From Granulosicoccus sp964594905 (lineage in GTDB: Bacteria > Pseudomonadota > Gammaproteobacteria > Granulosicoccales > Granulosicoccaceae), in the NCBI GenBank assembly GCA_964594905.1, contig CAZQOI010000001.1, forward strand, positions 98,964-162,963: a stretch of 64,000 bases of DNA, written 5' to 3'. The position numbers and the translations under genes were made by a program. The notes under the pieces are model-generated. The model was not told the origin of the DNA. It ran no database searches and worked only from the letters and a program-made list of their open reading frames with translations. This document shows, one piece after another, positions 7,963 to 15,886 of the stretch. Each line of letters begins with the position of its first letter. Within the stretch, counting starts at the first letter, position 1.

Positions 7963-9165
7963 TTAGTAATGACTTTGCACGTACTCACTGACGATGGCCT
8001 GGAATTCTTCGGCAATATTGTCACCCTTCAATGTCATTGCCTTATCACCATCGATATAAACTGGAGCGACGGGGCGCTCACCAGTACCGGGTAAGCTAAT
8101 GCCTATGTTGGCATGCTTGCTTTCTCCGGGGCCGTTGACCACGCAACCCATGACGGCAACTGACATATCCTCGACTCCTGGGTGTTGATCCTTCCAGCCG
8201 GGCATGCTGTCGCGCAGGTAGGTTTGAATTCGATTGGCGAGTTCCTGAAAGTAGGTACTGCTGGTACGTCCACACCCAGGGCAGGCAGTAACCATTGGGG
8301 TGAAGGAGCGTAATCCCATCGTTTGCAGAATTTCCTGCCCAACGATGACCTCTTTAGTTCGATCGCCTCCAGGTTCTGGTGTTAATGAGATTCTGATCGT
8401 GTCACCGATGCCTTGCTGCATAAGTACCGCCAATGCTGCTGTTGATGCAACAATCCCTTTTGAACCCATGCCAGCTTCGGTTAAACCAAGGTGCAATGCG
8501 TAGTCGCACTCGGAAGCAAGCGTTTCGTAGACTTGTACGAGGTCTTGAACACGACTCATCTTGCAAGAGATGATAATGCGATCTTTTGCCAAGCCAAGTT
8601 CAACAGCTCGTTCAGCACTGTCTAAGGCGGATTTGATAACCGCTTCGCGATTGATTTGTTCAAGTGGTTTTGGGTGGCTGGATGCCGCATTTTCATCAAG
8701 CAGACGAGCCAGTAAGTCTTGATCAAGGCTACCCCAGTTAGCGCCGATACGAACCGGCTTGTTTTCGCGAGCTGCAATCTCGATCATCTGGGCAAACTGT
8801 TCATCGCGCTTTTTGCCTCGACCCACATTGCCGGGATTGATACGGTACTTTGACAAAACCTTGGCGCATTCAGGTACAGCCGCAAGAAGTTTGTGCCCGT
8901 TAAAATGAAAATCCCCGACTAGAGGTACGTCAACGTCCATGGCGAGAAGCCGCTCGTGTATTTCTGGAACGGCACGGGCAGCGGCTTCTGTATTGACGGT
9001 AATGCGGACCAATTCGGAGCCTGCCCTGGCAAGATCGGCAACCTGGGCTGCGGTCCGTACCGCATCCTCAGTGTCGGTATTAGTCATCGACTGAACAACG
9101 ATAGGCGAACCCCCGCCGACGGCAATTGGGCCAATGTGAACCAATTTTGTGAGTTTTCGTGGCAT
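7963..9165 (-). CDS. ispG: 4-hydroxy-3-methylbut-2-enyl diphosphate synthase IspG
   Basis: This 400-residue iron-sulfur enzyme carries out the penultimate step of the MEP isoprenoid pathway, reductive ring opening of MEcPP to HMBPP. The N-terminal TIM barrel contains PIVVQSMTNTDTED, PLVGDFHFNG and RINPGNVG. The C-terminal cluster domain supplies the three [4Fe-4S] cysteines in TACPGCGRTSSTYFQELA and VMGCVVNGPGESKHANIGIS. Length is typical. It is read divergently from hrcA, with 93 bases between the two starts. No obvious ribosome-binding site precedes the ATG. Confidence 0.96.
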   Translation of the reverse strand: MPRKLTKLVHIGPIAVGGGSPIVVQSMTNTDTEDAVRTAAQVADLARAGSELVRITVNTEAAARAVPEIHERLLAMDVDVPLVGDFHFNGHKLLAAVPECAKVLSKYRINPGNVGRGKKRDEQFAQMIEIAARENKPVRIGANWGSLDQDLLARLLDENAASSHPKPLEQINREAVIKSALDSAERAVELGLAKDRIIISCKMSRVQDLVQVYETLASECDYALHLGLTEAGMGSKGIVASTAALAVLMQQGIGDTIRISLTPEPGGDRTKEVIVGQEILQTMGLRSFTPMVTACPGCGRTSSTYFQELANRIQTYLRDSMPGWKDQHPGVEDMSVAVMGCVVNGPGESKHANIGISLPGTGERPVAPVYIDGDKAMTLKGDNIAEEFQAIVSEYVQSHY

Positions 9166-9181
9166 TTTTGGCGAACGTGTA

Positions 9182-9225
9182 TTGATCGATTGATCGATGA
9201 CACTAGTTTATCGTTTAATGGTGTC
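9182..9225. repeat. Tandem octamer and inverted repeat in the ispG/hrcA divergent intergenic region
   Basis: TTGATCGA occurs twice in direct tandem (9182-9189 and 9190-9197). It is followed by an imperfect inverted repeat, GACACTA (9199-9205) and TGGTGTC (9219-9225), with one G-T pair. The symmetry and the location between two divergent starts suggest an operator. It does not match the CIRCE element (TTAGCACTC-N9-GAGTGCTAA) normally bound by HrcA. Function is inferred from position only. Confidence 0.35.
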
Positions 9226-9258
9226 CGAAACGCATACCGATGTGCCCTGGCTAAACCT

Positions 9259-10311
9259 ATGACAGCGAATTCAACGTTCGACTTCACTGAACGTGAACAG
9301 CACATACTGAAGCACCTGGTGGATCAATACATCCAGCAGGGCACTCCAGTAGGTTCGCGCACCCTGTCCCGATTGCCCGGCATCGATATCAGCGCAGCCT
9401 CTGTACGTAATGTTATGGGCGATCTGGAACAAATGGGTCTCCTCAAATCCCCGCATACTTCAGCGGGTCGAGTGCCGACCTCGGCAGCATTTCGTGTGTT
9501 TGTCGATTCGCTACTGGAAGTTCAGCCTCCTGATTCCAATATGGTTGAGCATATACGCGGTTTGCTGGATCCATCCTTGAGTGACCAGGCGCTGATCCAG
9601 AATGCATCGAATTACCTGTCGGGCTTTACGCATATGGCGGGCATGGTCACGGTGCCCCGGCGTGAAGACAAACCCATGCAGCAAGTCGAATTTTTACCGT
9701 TGTCTGATCAGCGTGTATTGGCAATCCTGATCATTAATGATGACGAGGTGCAAAACCGCATTATTCATGTCGAGCGCGATTACACGAAAGATGAACTGGC
9801 TGAGTTCTCCCGATTACTCAATGCCGAATATCTCGGTCGGCCACTAGCCGAAGTGCGTGATCATCTTCGACAGGAGCTTCAGACCACGCGCGAAGACATG
9901 AGCCACACGATGCAGCTGATGATTGATATTGCTGGCAAAGTGTTCAATGAAGATGCTGGCGACGCCGAGGAGATGGTTGTGGCCGGCGAGACTAATCTTA
10001 TGGCGCATGCCGATCTCAATGATATGGGGAAGCTGCGTGAGCTATTCGATGCGTTTCAGCAAAAGCGGGATATCTTTCATCTACTCGAGCGCTGCGTCTC
10101 GGCAGACGGTGTGCAGATCTTTATTGGCCGAGAGTCAGGTTACGATGCCCTGGGTGAATGCTCGATCGTTACTGCACCCTACGATATCAACGGCAAGGTG
10201 CTTGGTGTCATGGGCGTCGTGGGTCCCAAGCGAATGTCCTATGCAGATGTGATCCCGGTCGTAGATGTCACATCAAAACTATTAAGTGCTGCCTTGAATC
10301 TGCGCAGTTAG
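9259..10311 (+). CDS. hrcA: Heat-inducible transcription repressor HrcA
   Basis: This 350-residue repressor of class I heat-shock genes normally binds CIRCE operators, with GroEL as cofactor. The N-terminal winged helix shows FTEREQHILKHLVDQYIQQG, GSRTLSRLPG and SAASVRNVMGDLEQMGLL followed by SPHTSAGRVPT, the HrcA signature. The central and C-terminal dimerisation/inserted domains include GFTHMAGMV and VFIGRESGYDALGECSIVTAPY. The frame is open further upstream (to about 8956), but the ATG at 9259 gives the family's usual start and the upstream part overlaps ispG. It leads the hrcA-grpE-dnaK-dnaJ block. No CIRCE element was found by eye upstream of any of the four genes. Confidence 0.94.
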   Translation: MTANSTFDFTEREQHILKHLVDQYIQQGTPVGSRTLSRLPGIDISAASVRNVMGDLEQMGLLKSPHTSAGRVPTSAAFRVFVDSLLEVQPPDSNMVEHIRGLLDPSLSDQALIQNASNYLSGFTHMAGMVTVPRREDKPMQQVEFLPLSDQRVLAILIINDDEVQNRIIHVERDYTKDELAEFSRLLNAEYLGRPLAEVRDHLRQELQTTREDMSHTMQLMIDIAGKVFNEDAGDAEEMVVAGETNLMAHADLNDMGKLRELFDAFQQKRDIFHLLERCVSADGVQIFIGRESGYDALGECSIVTAPYDINGKVLGVMGVVGPKRMSYADVIPVVDVTSKLLSAALNLRS

Positions 10312-10344
10312 GCCTGCATATTTCCGCGATTGGCCCTATCATGT

Positions 10345-10367
10345 GCGCCGGACGAGTCTGGCGCTTT
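10345..10367 (+). terminator. Hairpin between hrcA and grpE
   Basis: The arms GCGCCGGA (10345-10352) and TCTGGCGC (10357-10364) pair over 8 bp with one G-U. The loop is CGAG, a short T-run (TTT) follows, and the structure lies 33 bases after the hrcA stop. It probably acts as a weak terminator or attenuator that separates the level of repressor from that of the chaperones. Confidence 0.5.
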
Positions 10368-10418
10368 CGTACATAGCCACTCTGATTGGATTTACTTAGT
10401 TTAAGAGAACCTTTGTTT

Positions 10419-11129
10419 ATGACGGCGGAAAAAGACGTCAATCCTCCTCGCGACAATGAGCCTGAACCGGACGCTGATTCAGCGAACGATACTCAACCTA
10501 AAGGTAATGGGTCTGAGGAAAGGGAGTTTTCCGATTCCCTGAAAGAGATGTTAAAAGACGGCGATCAGCTCGCTGCTGATGAAGAGACGCTTGATGGTGA
10601 TGTCGACGAGCTGGCTGCAGCCCGGGCGGCGAACGGCGTTGAGGATGGTGAGGAGCTCGACGAAGTCGAACAGCTTCGAGCCGCCCTTGAGGCGTCAGAG
10701 GCAAAAGTCACCGAGCACTGGGATCGGCTTTTACGCTTGCAGGCAGAAATGGAAAATCAGCGCAAGCGGGCGCAAAACGAAACCAGCAAAGCGAGAAAAT
10801 TTGCCCTCGAAGGGATCGTCGAAGATCTGTTACCGATCAAGGACAGCCTGGAATTAGGCCTGCAAGCTACCGATGGTGCTGAGCCAGACGTCAAGGCGCT
10901 GCGTGAAGGCTCCGAGCTGACCTTGAAAATGCTATCGCAAGCCTTTGAAAAAAATAACATTTCTGAGATCAATCCAGTCGATGAGAAGTTTGACCCTGAG
11001 TTTCATCAGGCGATGTCGATGCAGGAGATTGAGGGCAAGGCACCCAACACAGTTGCGGCTGTCATGCAGAAGGGCTACACCTTGAATGATCGTCTTGTTC
11101 GGCCGGCGCTCGTGATGGTGTCGAAATAG
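10419..11129 (+). CDS. grpE: Nucleotide exchange factor GrpE
   Basis: GrpE drives ADP release from DnaK. From the ATG at 10419 the protein is 236 residues. An in-frame TTG at 10386 would add 11 residues, but it lacks a ribosome-binding site, whereas AAGAGA precedes the ATG. The first ~85 residues are very acidic and low in complexity. They are followed by a coiled coil (LRAALEASEAKVTEHWDRLL) and the GrpE core with MENQRKRAQNE, FALEGIVEDLLPIKDSLE and the C-terminal beta domain signature PEFHQAMSMQE through VMQKGYTLNDRLVRPALV. The N-terminal acidic tail is longer than in E. coli GrpE. It lies immediately upstream of dnaK. Confidence 0.95.
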   Translation: MTAEKDVNPPRDNEPEPDADSANDTQPKGNGSEEREFSDSLKEMLKDGDQLAADEETLDGDVDELAAARAANGVEDGEELDEVEQLRAALEASEAKVTEHWDRLLRLQAEMENQRKRAQNETSKARKFALEGIVEDLLPIKDSLELGLQATDGAEPDVKALREGSELTLKMLSQAFEKNNISEINPVDEKFDPEFHQAMSMQEIEGKAPNTVAAVMQKGYTLNDRLVRPALVMVSK

Positions 11130-11174
11130 TTGATCAGACCATCAGTTTTTCGCCAAATTTAATGAGAAAACCTA

Positions 11175-11199
11175 TTGAATTTGTAAGGCGGCACCACAT
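11175..11199 (+). promoter_or_regulatory. Possible sigma-32-type promoter upstream of dnaK
   Basis: TTGAAT (11175-11180) and CCACAT (11194-11199) are separated by 13 bases. This resembles the heat-shock consensus CTTGAA-N12-14-CCCCAT, with one departure in the -10 box (CCACAT for CCCCAT) and TTGAAT in the -35 region. It lies about 80 bases upstream of the dnaK ATG. The match is modest and was found by eye. Confidence 0.3.
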
Positions 11200-11277
11200 C
11201 ATCAATCCAGCGAACGGAATGCCTCATTTGAGGGTTCTGAATTCCACAATTTATTCTGCAGTTAAGGACTGAATATC

Positions 11278-13203
11278 ATGGGTACCATCATCGGCATCGA
11301 TCTCGGCACGACGAATTCGTGTGTTGCGGTCATGGAAGGGGACAAGCCCCGCGTAATCGAAAATTCTGAGGGTGATCGCACCACGCCATCTATCGTCGCG
11401 TTTGCTGATGATGACGAGGTCATTGTCGGTCAGCCAGCCAAACGTCAGGCAGTGACCAACCCGCAAAATACCCTGTATGCGGTCAAGCGATTGATCGGTC
11501 GTCGTTTCGATGAAGAGGCGGTGCAAAAGGATGTGGATCTCGTGCCGTACAAGATTGTTAAAGCTGACAACGGTGATGCCTGGGTAGAAGCTGGGGGCAA
11601 GAAAATGGCGCCACCTGAAGTGGCCGCCCGTGTACTGATGAAAATGAAGCAGACTGCCGAGGAATACCTTGGGGAAACGGTCAGCGAAGCGGTTATTACC
11701 GTACCTGCCTACTTCAACGATTCCCAGCGTCAGGCAACTAAAGATGCAGGTCGCATTGCGGGTCTTGAAGTCAAGCGTATTATCAACGAGCCAACTGCTG
11801 CAGCACTTGCCTATGGCATGGACAAGCAGCGTGGCAACAAGACAGTCGCGGTTTACGACCTTGGTGGTGGCACGTTTGATATTTCGATTATCGAAATTGC
11901 TGAAGTCGATGGTGAGCATCAGTTTGAAGTGCTATCAACCAATGGCGATACCTTCCTCGGTGGTGAAGATTTCGACAACCGCTTGATCGACTATCTCTCG
12001 GAAGAATTCAAGAAAGAATCTGGTATCGATCTCAGCTCCGATCCATTGGCTTTGCAACGCCTGAAAGAAGCTGCAGAAAAAGCCAAGATCGAACTTTCAA
12101 GCACACAACAGACTGATGTGAACTTGCCATACATCACCGCGGATGCGACCGGTCCAAAGCATCTTAATATCAAGGTGACGCGTGCCAAGCTCGAATCTCT
12201 TGTTGAAGATCTGGTTCAGCGCACGATCGACCCATGCAAGACAGCATTGAAAGATGCCGGTTTAAGTGCATCTGAAATTCATGATGTGATCATGGTTGGT
12301 GGCCAGACGCGTATGCCGAAGGTTCAGGAAACGGTTAAGGATTTCTTTGGCAAAGAGCCGCGTAAGGATGTCAATCCTGATGAAGCGGTTGCCGTTGGTG
12401 CCGCAATCCAAGGTGGTGTATTGGGTGGCCAGGTCAAAGACGTCCTGCTTCTTGATGTAACGCCTTTGTCATTGGGTATCGAAACACTTGGTGGAGTTAT
12501 GACCAAGCTTATCGACAAGAACACAACGATCCCAACCAAGGCTCAGCAAGTGTTCTCGACTGCAGACGATAATCAGACTGCGGTTACTGTTCACGTTCTG
12601 CAAGGTGAGCGCGAAATTGCGACAACCAATAAATCACTTGGTCGATTTGACCTTGCCGATATACCTCCGGCACCTCGTGGTGTGCCTCAGGTTGAAGTGA
12701 CATTCGACATCGACGCCAATGGCATCTTGAATGTATCGGCGCGCGATAAAGCAACCGGTAAGGAACAGTCGATCATTATCAAGGCATCAAGTGGTCTTTC
12801 TGATGAAGAAATCAACAGCATGGTGCAGGACGCTGAAGAGCATGCCGCTGAGGATGCAAAACTTCGAGGCCTAATCGACAAGCGAAACCAGGCTGAGCAG
12901 ATGATTCACTCGACAGAGAAATCACTGACCGATCTCGCCGATCAGGTAGAAGAGGGTGAGAAGGCTGATATCGAAGCGAAGGTCAAGGACCTTCGTGAGG
13001 TACTCTCTGGCGAAGACGAAGAAGCGATTGATGCAAAGCTGACTGCGTTGGCTGAATCAGCAGGTAAATTGGCCGAGCGAGCATACGCTGCGCAGCAAGG
13101 TGATGAAGAAGCACCGCCTAGCGAAGGTGGCGAGCAATCTGCCGCTGCTGATGATGCTGTTGATGCTGAATTTGAAGAAGTGAAGGAAGACAAAGCCTCT
13201 TAA
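11278..13203 (+). CDS. dnaK: Chaperone DnaK (Hsp70)
   Basis: This 641-residue Hsp70 has the ATPase domain at 1-385: GIDLGTTNSCVAV, the DLGGGTFDISI phosphate loop near 195, and the AAIQGGVLGG end of the nucleotide domain. The hydrophobic linker DVLLLDVTPLSLGIET follows. The substrate-binding domain contains GVPQVEVTFDIDANGILNVSA, then the helical lid and the acidic disordered tail ending EEVKEDKAS. The tail is a variant of the usual EEVKDKK ending. AAGGA lies upstream of the ATG. Length and motifs are canonical. It forms the folding machine with DnaJ and GrpE encoded on either side. Confidence 0.98.
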   Translation: MGTIIGIDLGTTNSCVAVMEGDKPRVIENSEGDRTTPSIVAFADDDEVIVGQPAKRQAVTNPQNTLYAVKRLIGRRFDEEAVQKDVDLVPYKIVKADNGDAWVEAGGKKMAPPEVAARVLMKMKQTAEEYLGETVSEAVITVPAYFNDSQRQATKDAGRIAGLEVKRIINEPTAAALAYGMDKQRGNKTVAVYDLGGGTFDISIIEIAEVDGEHQFEVLSTNGDTFLGGEDFDNRLIDYLSEEFKKESGIDLSSDPLALQRLKEAAEKAKIELSSTQQTDVNLPYITADATGPKHLNIKVTRAKLESLVEDLVQRTIDPCKTALKDAGLSASEIHDVIMVGGQTRMPKVQETVKDFFGKEPRKDVNPDEAVAVGAAIQGGVLGGQVKDVLLLDVTPLSLGIETLGGVMTKLIDKNTTIPTKAQQVFSTADDNQTAVTVHVLQGEREIATTNKSLGRFDLADIPPAPRGVPQVEVTFDIDANGILNVSARDKATGKEQSIIIKASSGLSDEEINSMVQDAEEHAAEDAKLRGLIDKRNQAEQMIHSTEKSLTDLADQVEEGEKADIEAKVKDLREVLSGEDEEAIDAKLTALAESAGKLAERAYAAQQGDEEAPPSEGGEQSAAADDAVDAEFEEVKEDKAS

Positions 13204-13366
13204 GTTTTCAGAGGACTAGTTGACCGGGTCGGGGTATCGAACCCGTCAGCCATCATCGAGTGGACTGGCGTTAATCGATCCCCGGCCTTTTGAGTTTTTA
13301 TCGTACTGACTTGTTAGCCGCAGAGATTTAACCGCGCGGCGTTTGCTGAATTAATTGGGTTTCTTG

Positions 13367-14515
13367 ATGGCACAACGGGATTATTACGAAGTATTGGGTG
13401 TGTCGAAAGACGTGTCTGATGCCGACCTGAAAAAAGCCTACCGTCGGCTTGCCATGAAGTATCACCCGGACCGAAATCCGGATGATGAAACGGTTGCCGA
13501 GAAATTCAAGGAAGCCAAAGAAGCCTATGAGATCCTGAAGGACTCTTCCAAGCGCGCAGCTTACGATCAGTTTGGTCATGCCGGGGTCAGTAATCAGCCT
13601 GGTGGTGGAGCGGGTTTCGGTGGTGGCGGTGCTGATATCAATGACATCTTTGGGGATGTGTTTGGCGATATCTTCGGCGGTGGCCGAGGTCGTGGCGGTG
13701 GTGGCCCACGTGTTTATCGTGGTGACGATCTGCAATACAACCTCGAAATATCTCTTGAAGAAGCAGTCGCCGGTACATCGACCGAAATCAAAGTACCCAA
13801 TCTTGTCAGCTGTGAAGTGTGCGATGGCAGTGGCGCTAAGCGCGGTACGTCGCCTTCAACCTGCTCGACCTGTCATGGTGTAGGGCAAGTACGTATGCAG
13901 CAGGGATTCTTCTCTGTTCAACAAACCTGTCCTGCGTGTCGTGGTAAAGGCAAAGTGATTACAGACCCTTGTCCAAAATGCCGCGGTCAAGGTCGCACTC
14001 AGAAAGAAAAAACTCTTTCCGTGAAGATCCCTGGTGGCGTCGATACCGGCGACAAGATTCGTTTATCTGGTGAAGGTGAAGCAAGTGATAGTGGTGGTCC
14101 AGCGGGCGATTTGTACGTTGCCATTGTCGTCAAGTCACACTCGATCTTTCAACGCGACGGTGCTGATCTTCTTTGTACTGTGCCAATCAATTTCGCAACC
14201 GCCGCTGTGGGTGGTGAGCTTGAAGTGCCTACGCTTGATGGGCGAGTAAAACTCAAAGTACCCGCTGGTACCCAGAGCGAAAAAACCTTTCGTCTTCGGG
14301 GCAAGGGTGTTAAGCCTGTTCGTGGTGGCGCGGTTGGTGATCTCCTGGCAAAAGTGCGGGTTGAGACACCAGTTAATTTGAGCGCTGAGCAACGCGAACT
14401 GTTGATGAAGTTTCACGAAACGATCAGCGGTAAACACGCGCAAAAGCACAGCCCACAGGCACACAGTTGGCTTGGCGGTGTAAAAAAATTCTTTGATGAT
14501 CTTCGAGGGTCCTGA
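13367..14515 (+). CDS. dnaJ: Co-chaperone DnaJ (Hsp40)
   Basis: This 382-residue type I Hsp40 stimulates DnaK ATPase and delivers substrates. The J domain carries YHPDRNPD with the essential HPD tripeptide near residue 33. It is followed by a long Gly-rich linker (about 75-115) and four zinc-binding C-x-x-C-x-G-x-G repeats: CEVCDGSGAK, CSTCHGVGQV, CPACRGKGKV and CPKCRGQGRT. The C-terminal substrate domains with VDTGDKIRLSGEGEA come last. The ATG at 13367 is chosen over the in-frame TTG at 13355 because MAQRDYYEVLGV is the standard start. It lies 163 bases after dnaK, with no clear terminator between them, and closes the heat-shock block. Confidence 0.97.
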   Translation: MAQRDYYEVLGVSKDVSDADLKKAYRRLAMKYHPDRNPDDETVAEKFKEAKEAYEILKDSSKRAAYDQFGHAGVSNQPGGGAGFGGGGADINDIFGDVFGDIFGGGRGRGGGGPRVYRGDDLQYNLEISLEEAVAGTSTEIKVPNLVSCEVCDGSGAKRGTSPSTCSTCHGVGQVRMQQGFFSVQQTCPACRGKGKVITDPCPKCRGQGRTQKEKTLSVKIPGGVDTGDKIRLSGEGEASDSGGPAGDLYVAIVVKSHSIFQRDGADLLCTVPINFATAAVGGELEVPTLDGRVKLKVPAGTQSEKTFRLRGKGVKPVRGGAVGDLLAKVRVETPVNLSAEQRELLMKFHETISGKHAQKHSPQAHSWLGGVKKFFDDLRGS

Positions 14516-14586
14516 TAAACCTTCACGTTCTGGGTCTGTCACCAAGCGACATCTGGTATTTTTTTAACTATTCGTGTAGTTATATT

Positions 14587-14608
14587 CCTCAAGAAATTGC
14601 TCTTGGGG
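14587..14608 (+). promoter_or_regulatory. Hairpin overlapping the ribosome-binding site of the dioxygenase gene
   Basis: CCTCAAGA (14587-14594) pairs with TCTTGGGG (14601-14608) over 8 bp including one G-U pair, with loop AATTGC. The 3' arm contains the GGGG of the only plausible Shine-Dalgarno sequence, 5-8 bases before the GTG/TTG starts at 14613/14616. The hairpin would hide the site. A further 6-bp inverted repeat, TAACTA/TAGTTA, lies just upstream (14565-14582). Confidence 0.4.
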
Positions 14609-14612
14609 AAGC

Positions 14613-15797
14613 GTGTTGATATCAGCTAATTCAAAAACACATGCCTATTTTGGTGATGCTGATTGTCAGCTGGATGAGTTTATTGAGCTGACCTCAAGAA
14701 CACTGTCATCGAACGACGTGCCCCTAGCGTCGAGTATTGAGAAAAATATTCCCTTGTACGACATGCGCACGCTTCGCGAAATGCTGCGTGATCCGGTCGC
14801 AAAACAAACCCTGATGGGCGAATGGGCGGAGGTGTTGAATTCCTTATCCGGTGTTCTTGTACTCCAAAACGCATATGAAGACACTTCCGCCATCGATGCG
14901 GCGAGTGAGGTTTACCGAACAATCATCGCGCGAGAAAAAGCAGGTGAGGGCGGCGGTGCAGATCATTTTGCGGCAGCAGGCTCAAATGACCGCGTGTGGA
15001 ATTCCCTACAAAAACTTAGCGAGGAATCTCCTGAAACTTATATCGATTATTTTTCCAATCCAGTCATCGACGCCGTATCTGAAGCCTGGTTAGGTCCCAA
15101 CTATCAAATGACAGCGCAAGTTAACCTGGTATACCCGGGAGGTGCTGCGCAGCAAGCCCATCGAGATTATCACCTGGGTTTTCAAACGCCTGATGTTGCC
15201 GCTCAGTACCCCGCTCGAGTCCATGACCTGTCACCGTATCTAACTTTGCAGGGGGCCATTGCGCACTGCGATGTGTCTATAGAGAGTGGTTCAACCAAGT
15301 TGCTGCCGTTTTCACAGCAATACCGTCCAGGATACCTCGCCTGGCGCCGCGAAGATTTCCGCAACTATTTCGAAGAACGTTATGTGCAATTGCCGTTGGC
15401 AACTGGTGATGCTGCGTTTTTTAATCCTGCAATCTTTCACGCAGCCGGTGAGAATCGCAGCAAGGATATCAATCGATTGGTGAATTTGTTGCAAGTGTCA
15501 TCAGCGTTTGGTCGATCGTTGGAAAATATCAACCGCCAAGGCATGTGCGAGCAGCTCTACCCGTATATTAAAGAGGCTGTGAATAGCGACAAACTTGATG
15601 CGCTTGAAGTACATGCGCTTATATCTTCTACCGCAGAAGGCTATTCATTTCCAACTAACCTGGACAGTGATCCACCCATCGATGGGCTAGCACCAGAGAC
15701 ACAACATGCGATGTTCAAGCGTGCATTACAGAGTGATTGGAGCTCATCCGAATTCTCTCAAGCGCTTTCTGAGTTATGGGTGCGACAATCCGCTTGA
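14613..15797 (+). CDS. Phytanoyl-CoA dioxygenase (PhyH) family protein
   Basis: This 394-residue protein looks like a non-haem Fe(II)/2-oxoglutarate dioxygenase. The double-stranded beta-helix supplies the metal facial triad in AHRDYHLGFQ (H-x-D, near residue 185) and the distal His in FNPAIFHAAGENRS (near residue 280). The following Arg (ENRSKDINR) is placed to bind 2-oxoglutarate. The substrate cannot be predicted: PhyH enzymes act on lipids, compatible solutes, phosphonates and natural products. The start is GTG at 14613 or TTG at 14616, and the ribosome-binding site lies inside a hairpin. It stands alone after dnaJ and before the minus-strand Rhs island. Confidence 0.8.
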   Translation: MLISANSKTHAYFGDADCQLDEFIELTSRTLSSNDVPLASSIEKNIPLYDMRTLREMLRDPVAKQTLMGEWAEVLNSLSGVLVLQNAYEDTSAIDAASEVYRTIIAREKAGEGGGADHFAAAGSNDRVWNSLQKLSEESPETYIDYFSNPVIDAVSEAWLGPNYQMTAQVNLVYPGGAAQQAHRDYHLGFQTPDVAAQYPARVHDLSPYLTLQGAIAHCDVSIESGSTKLLPFSQQYRPGYLAWRREDFRNYFEERYVQLPLATGDAAFFNPAIFHAAGENRSKDINRLVNLLQVSSAFGRSLENINRQGMCEQLYPYIKEAVNSDKLDALEVHALISSTAEGYSFPTNLDSDPPIDGLAPETQHAMFKRALQSDWSSSEFSQALSELWVRQSA

Positions 15798-15886
15798 TTA
15801 GCTTGACTATAGAATTCTGTTTTTACAAGTAGTTGTTGTTACAAGTTAGTTTGCAGCTGTAGATGGCAACCACGTATACATAAATC

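Noticed and set aside
8956..9258. Extended N-terminus for hrcA
   Set aside because: The frame is open but overlaps ispG on the other strand, and the winged-helix domain of HrcA begins at the ATG at 9259.
11251..11919. 222-residue minus-strand open frame opposite dnaK
   Set aside because: Antisense shadow of a highly conserved dnaK; long shadows are common in such genes and it has no recognisable motif.
13204..13366. Terminator between dnaK and dnaJ (GACCGGGTC with GAACCCGTC)
   Set aside because: The arms pair only with a bulge and no T-run follows, so a real terminator is not supported.
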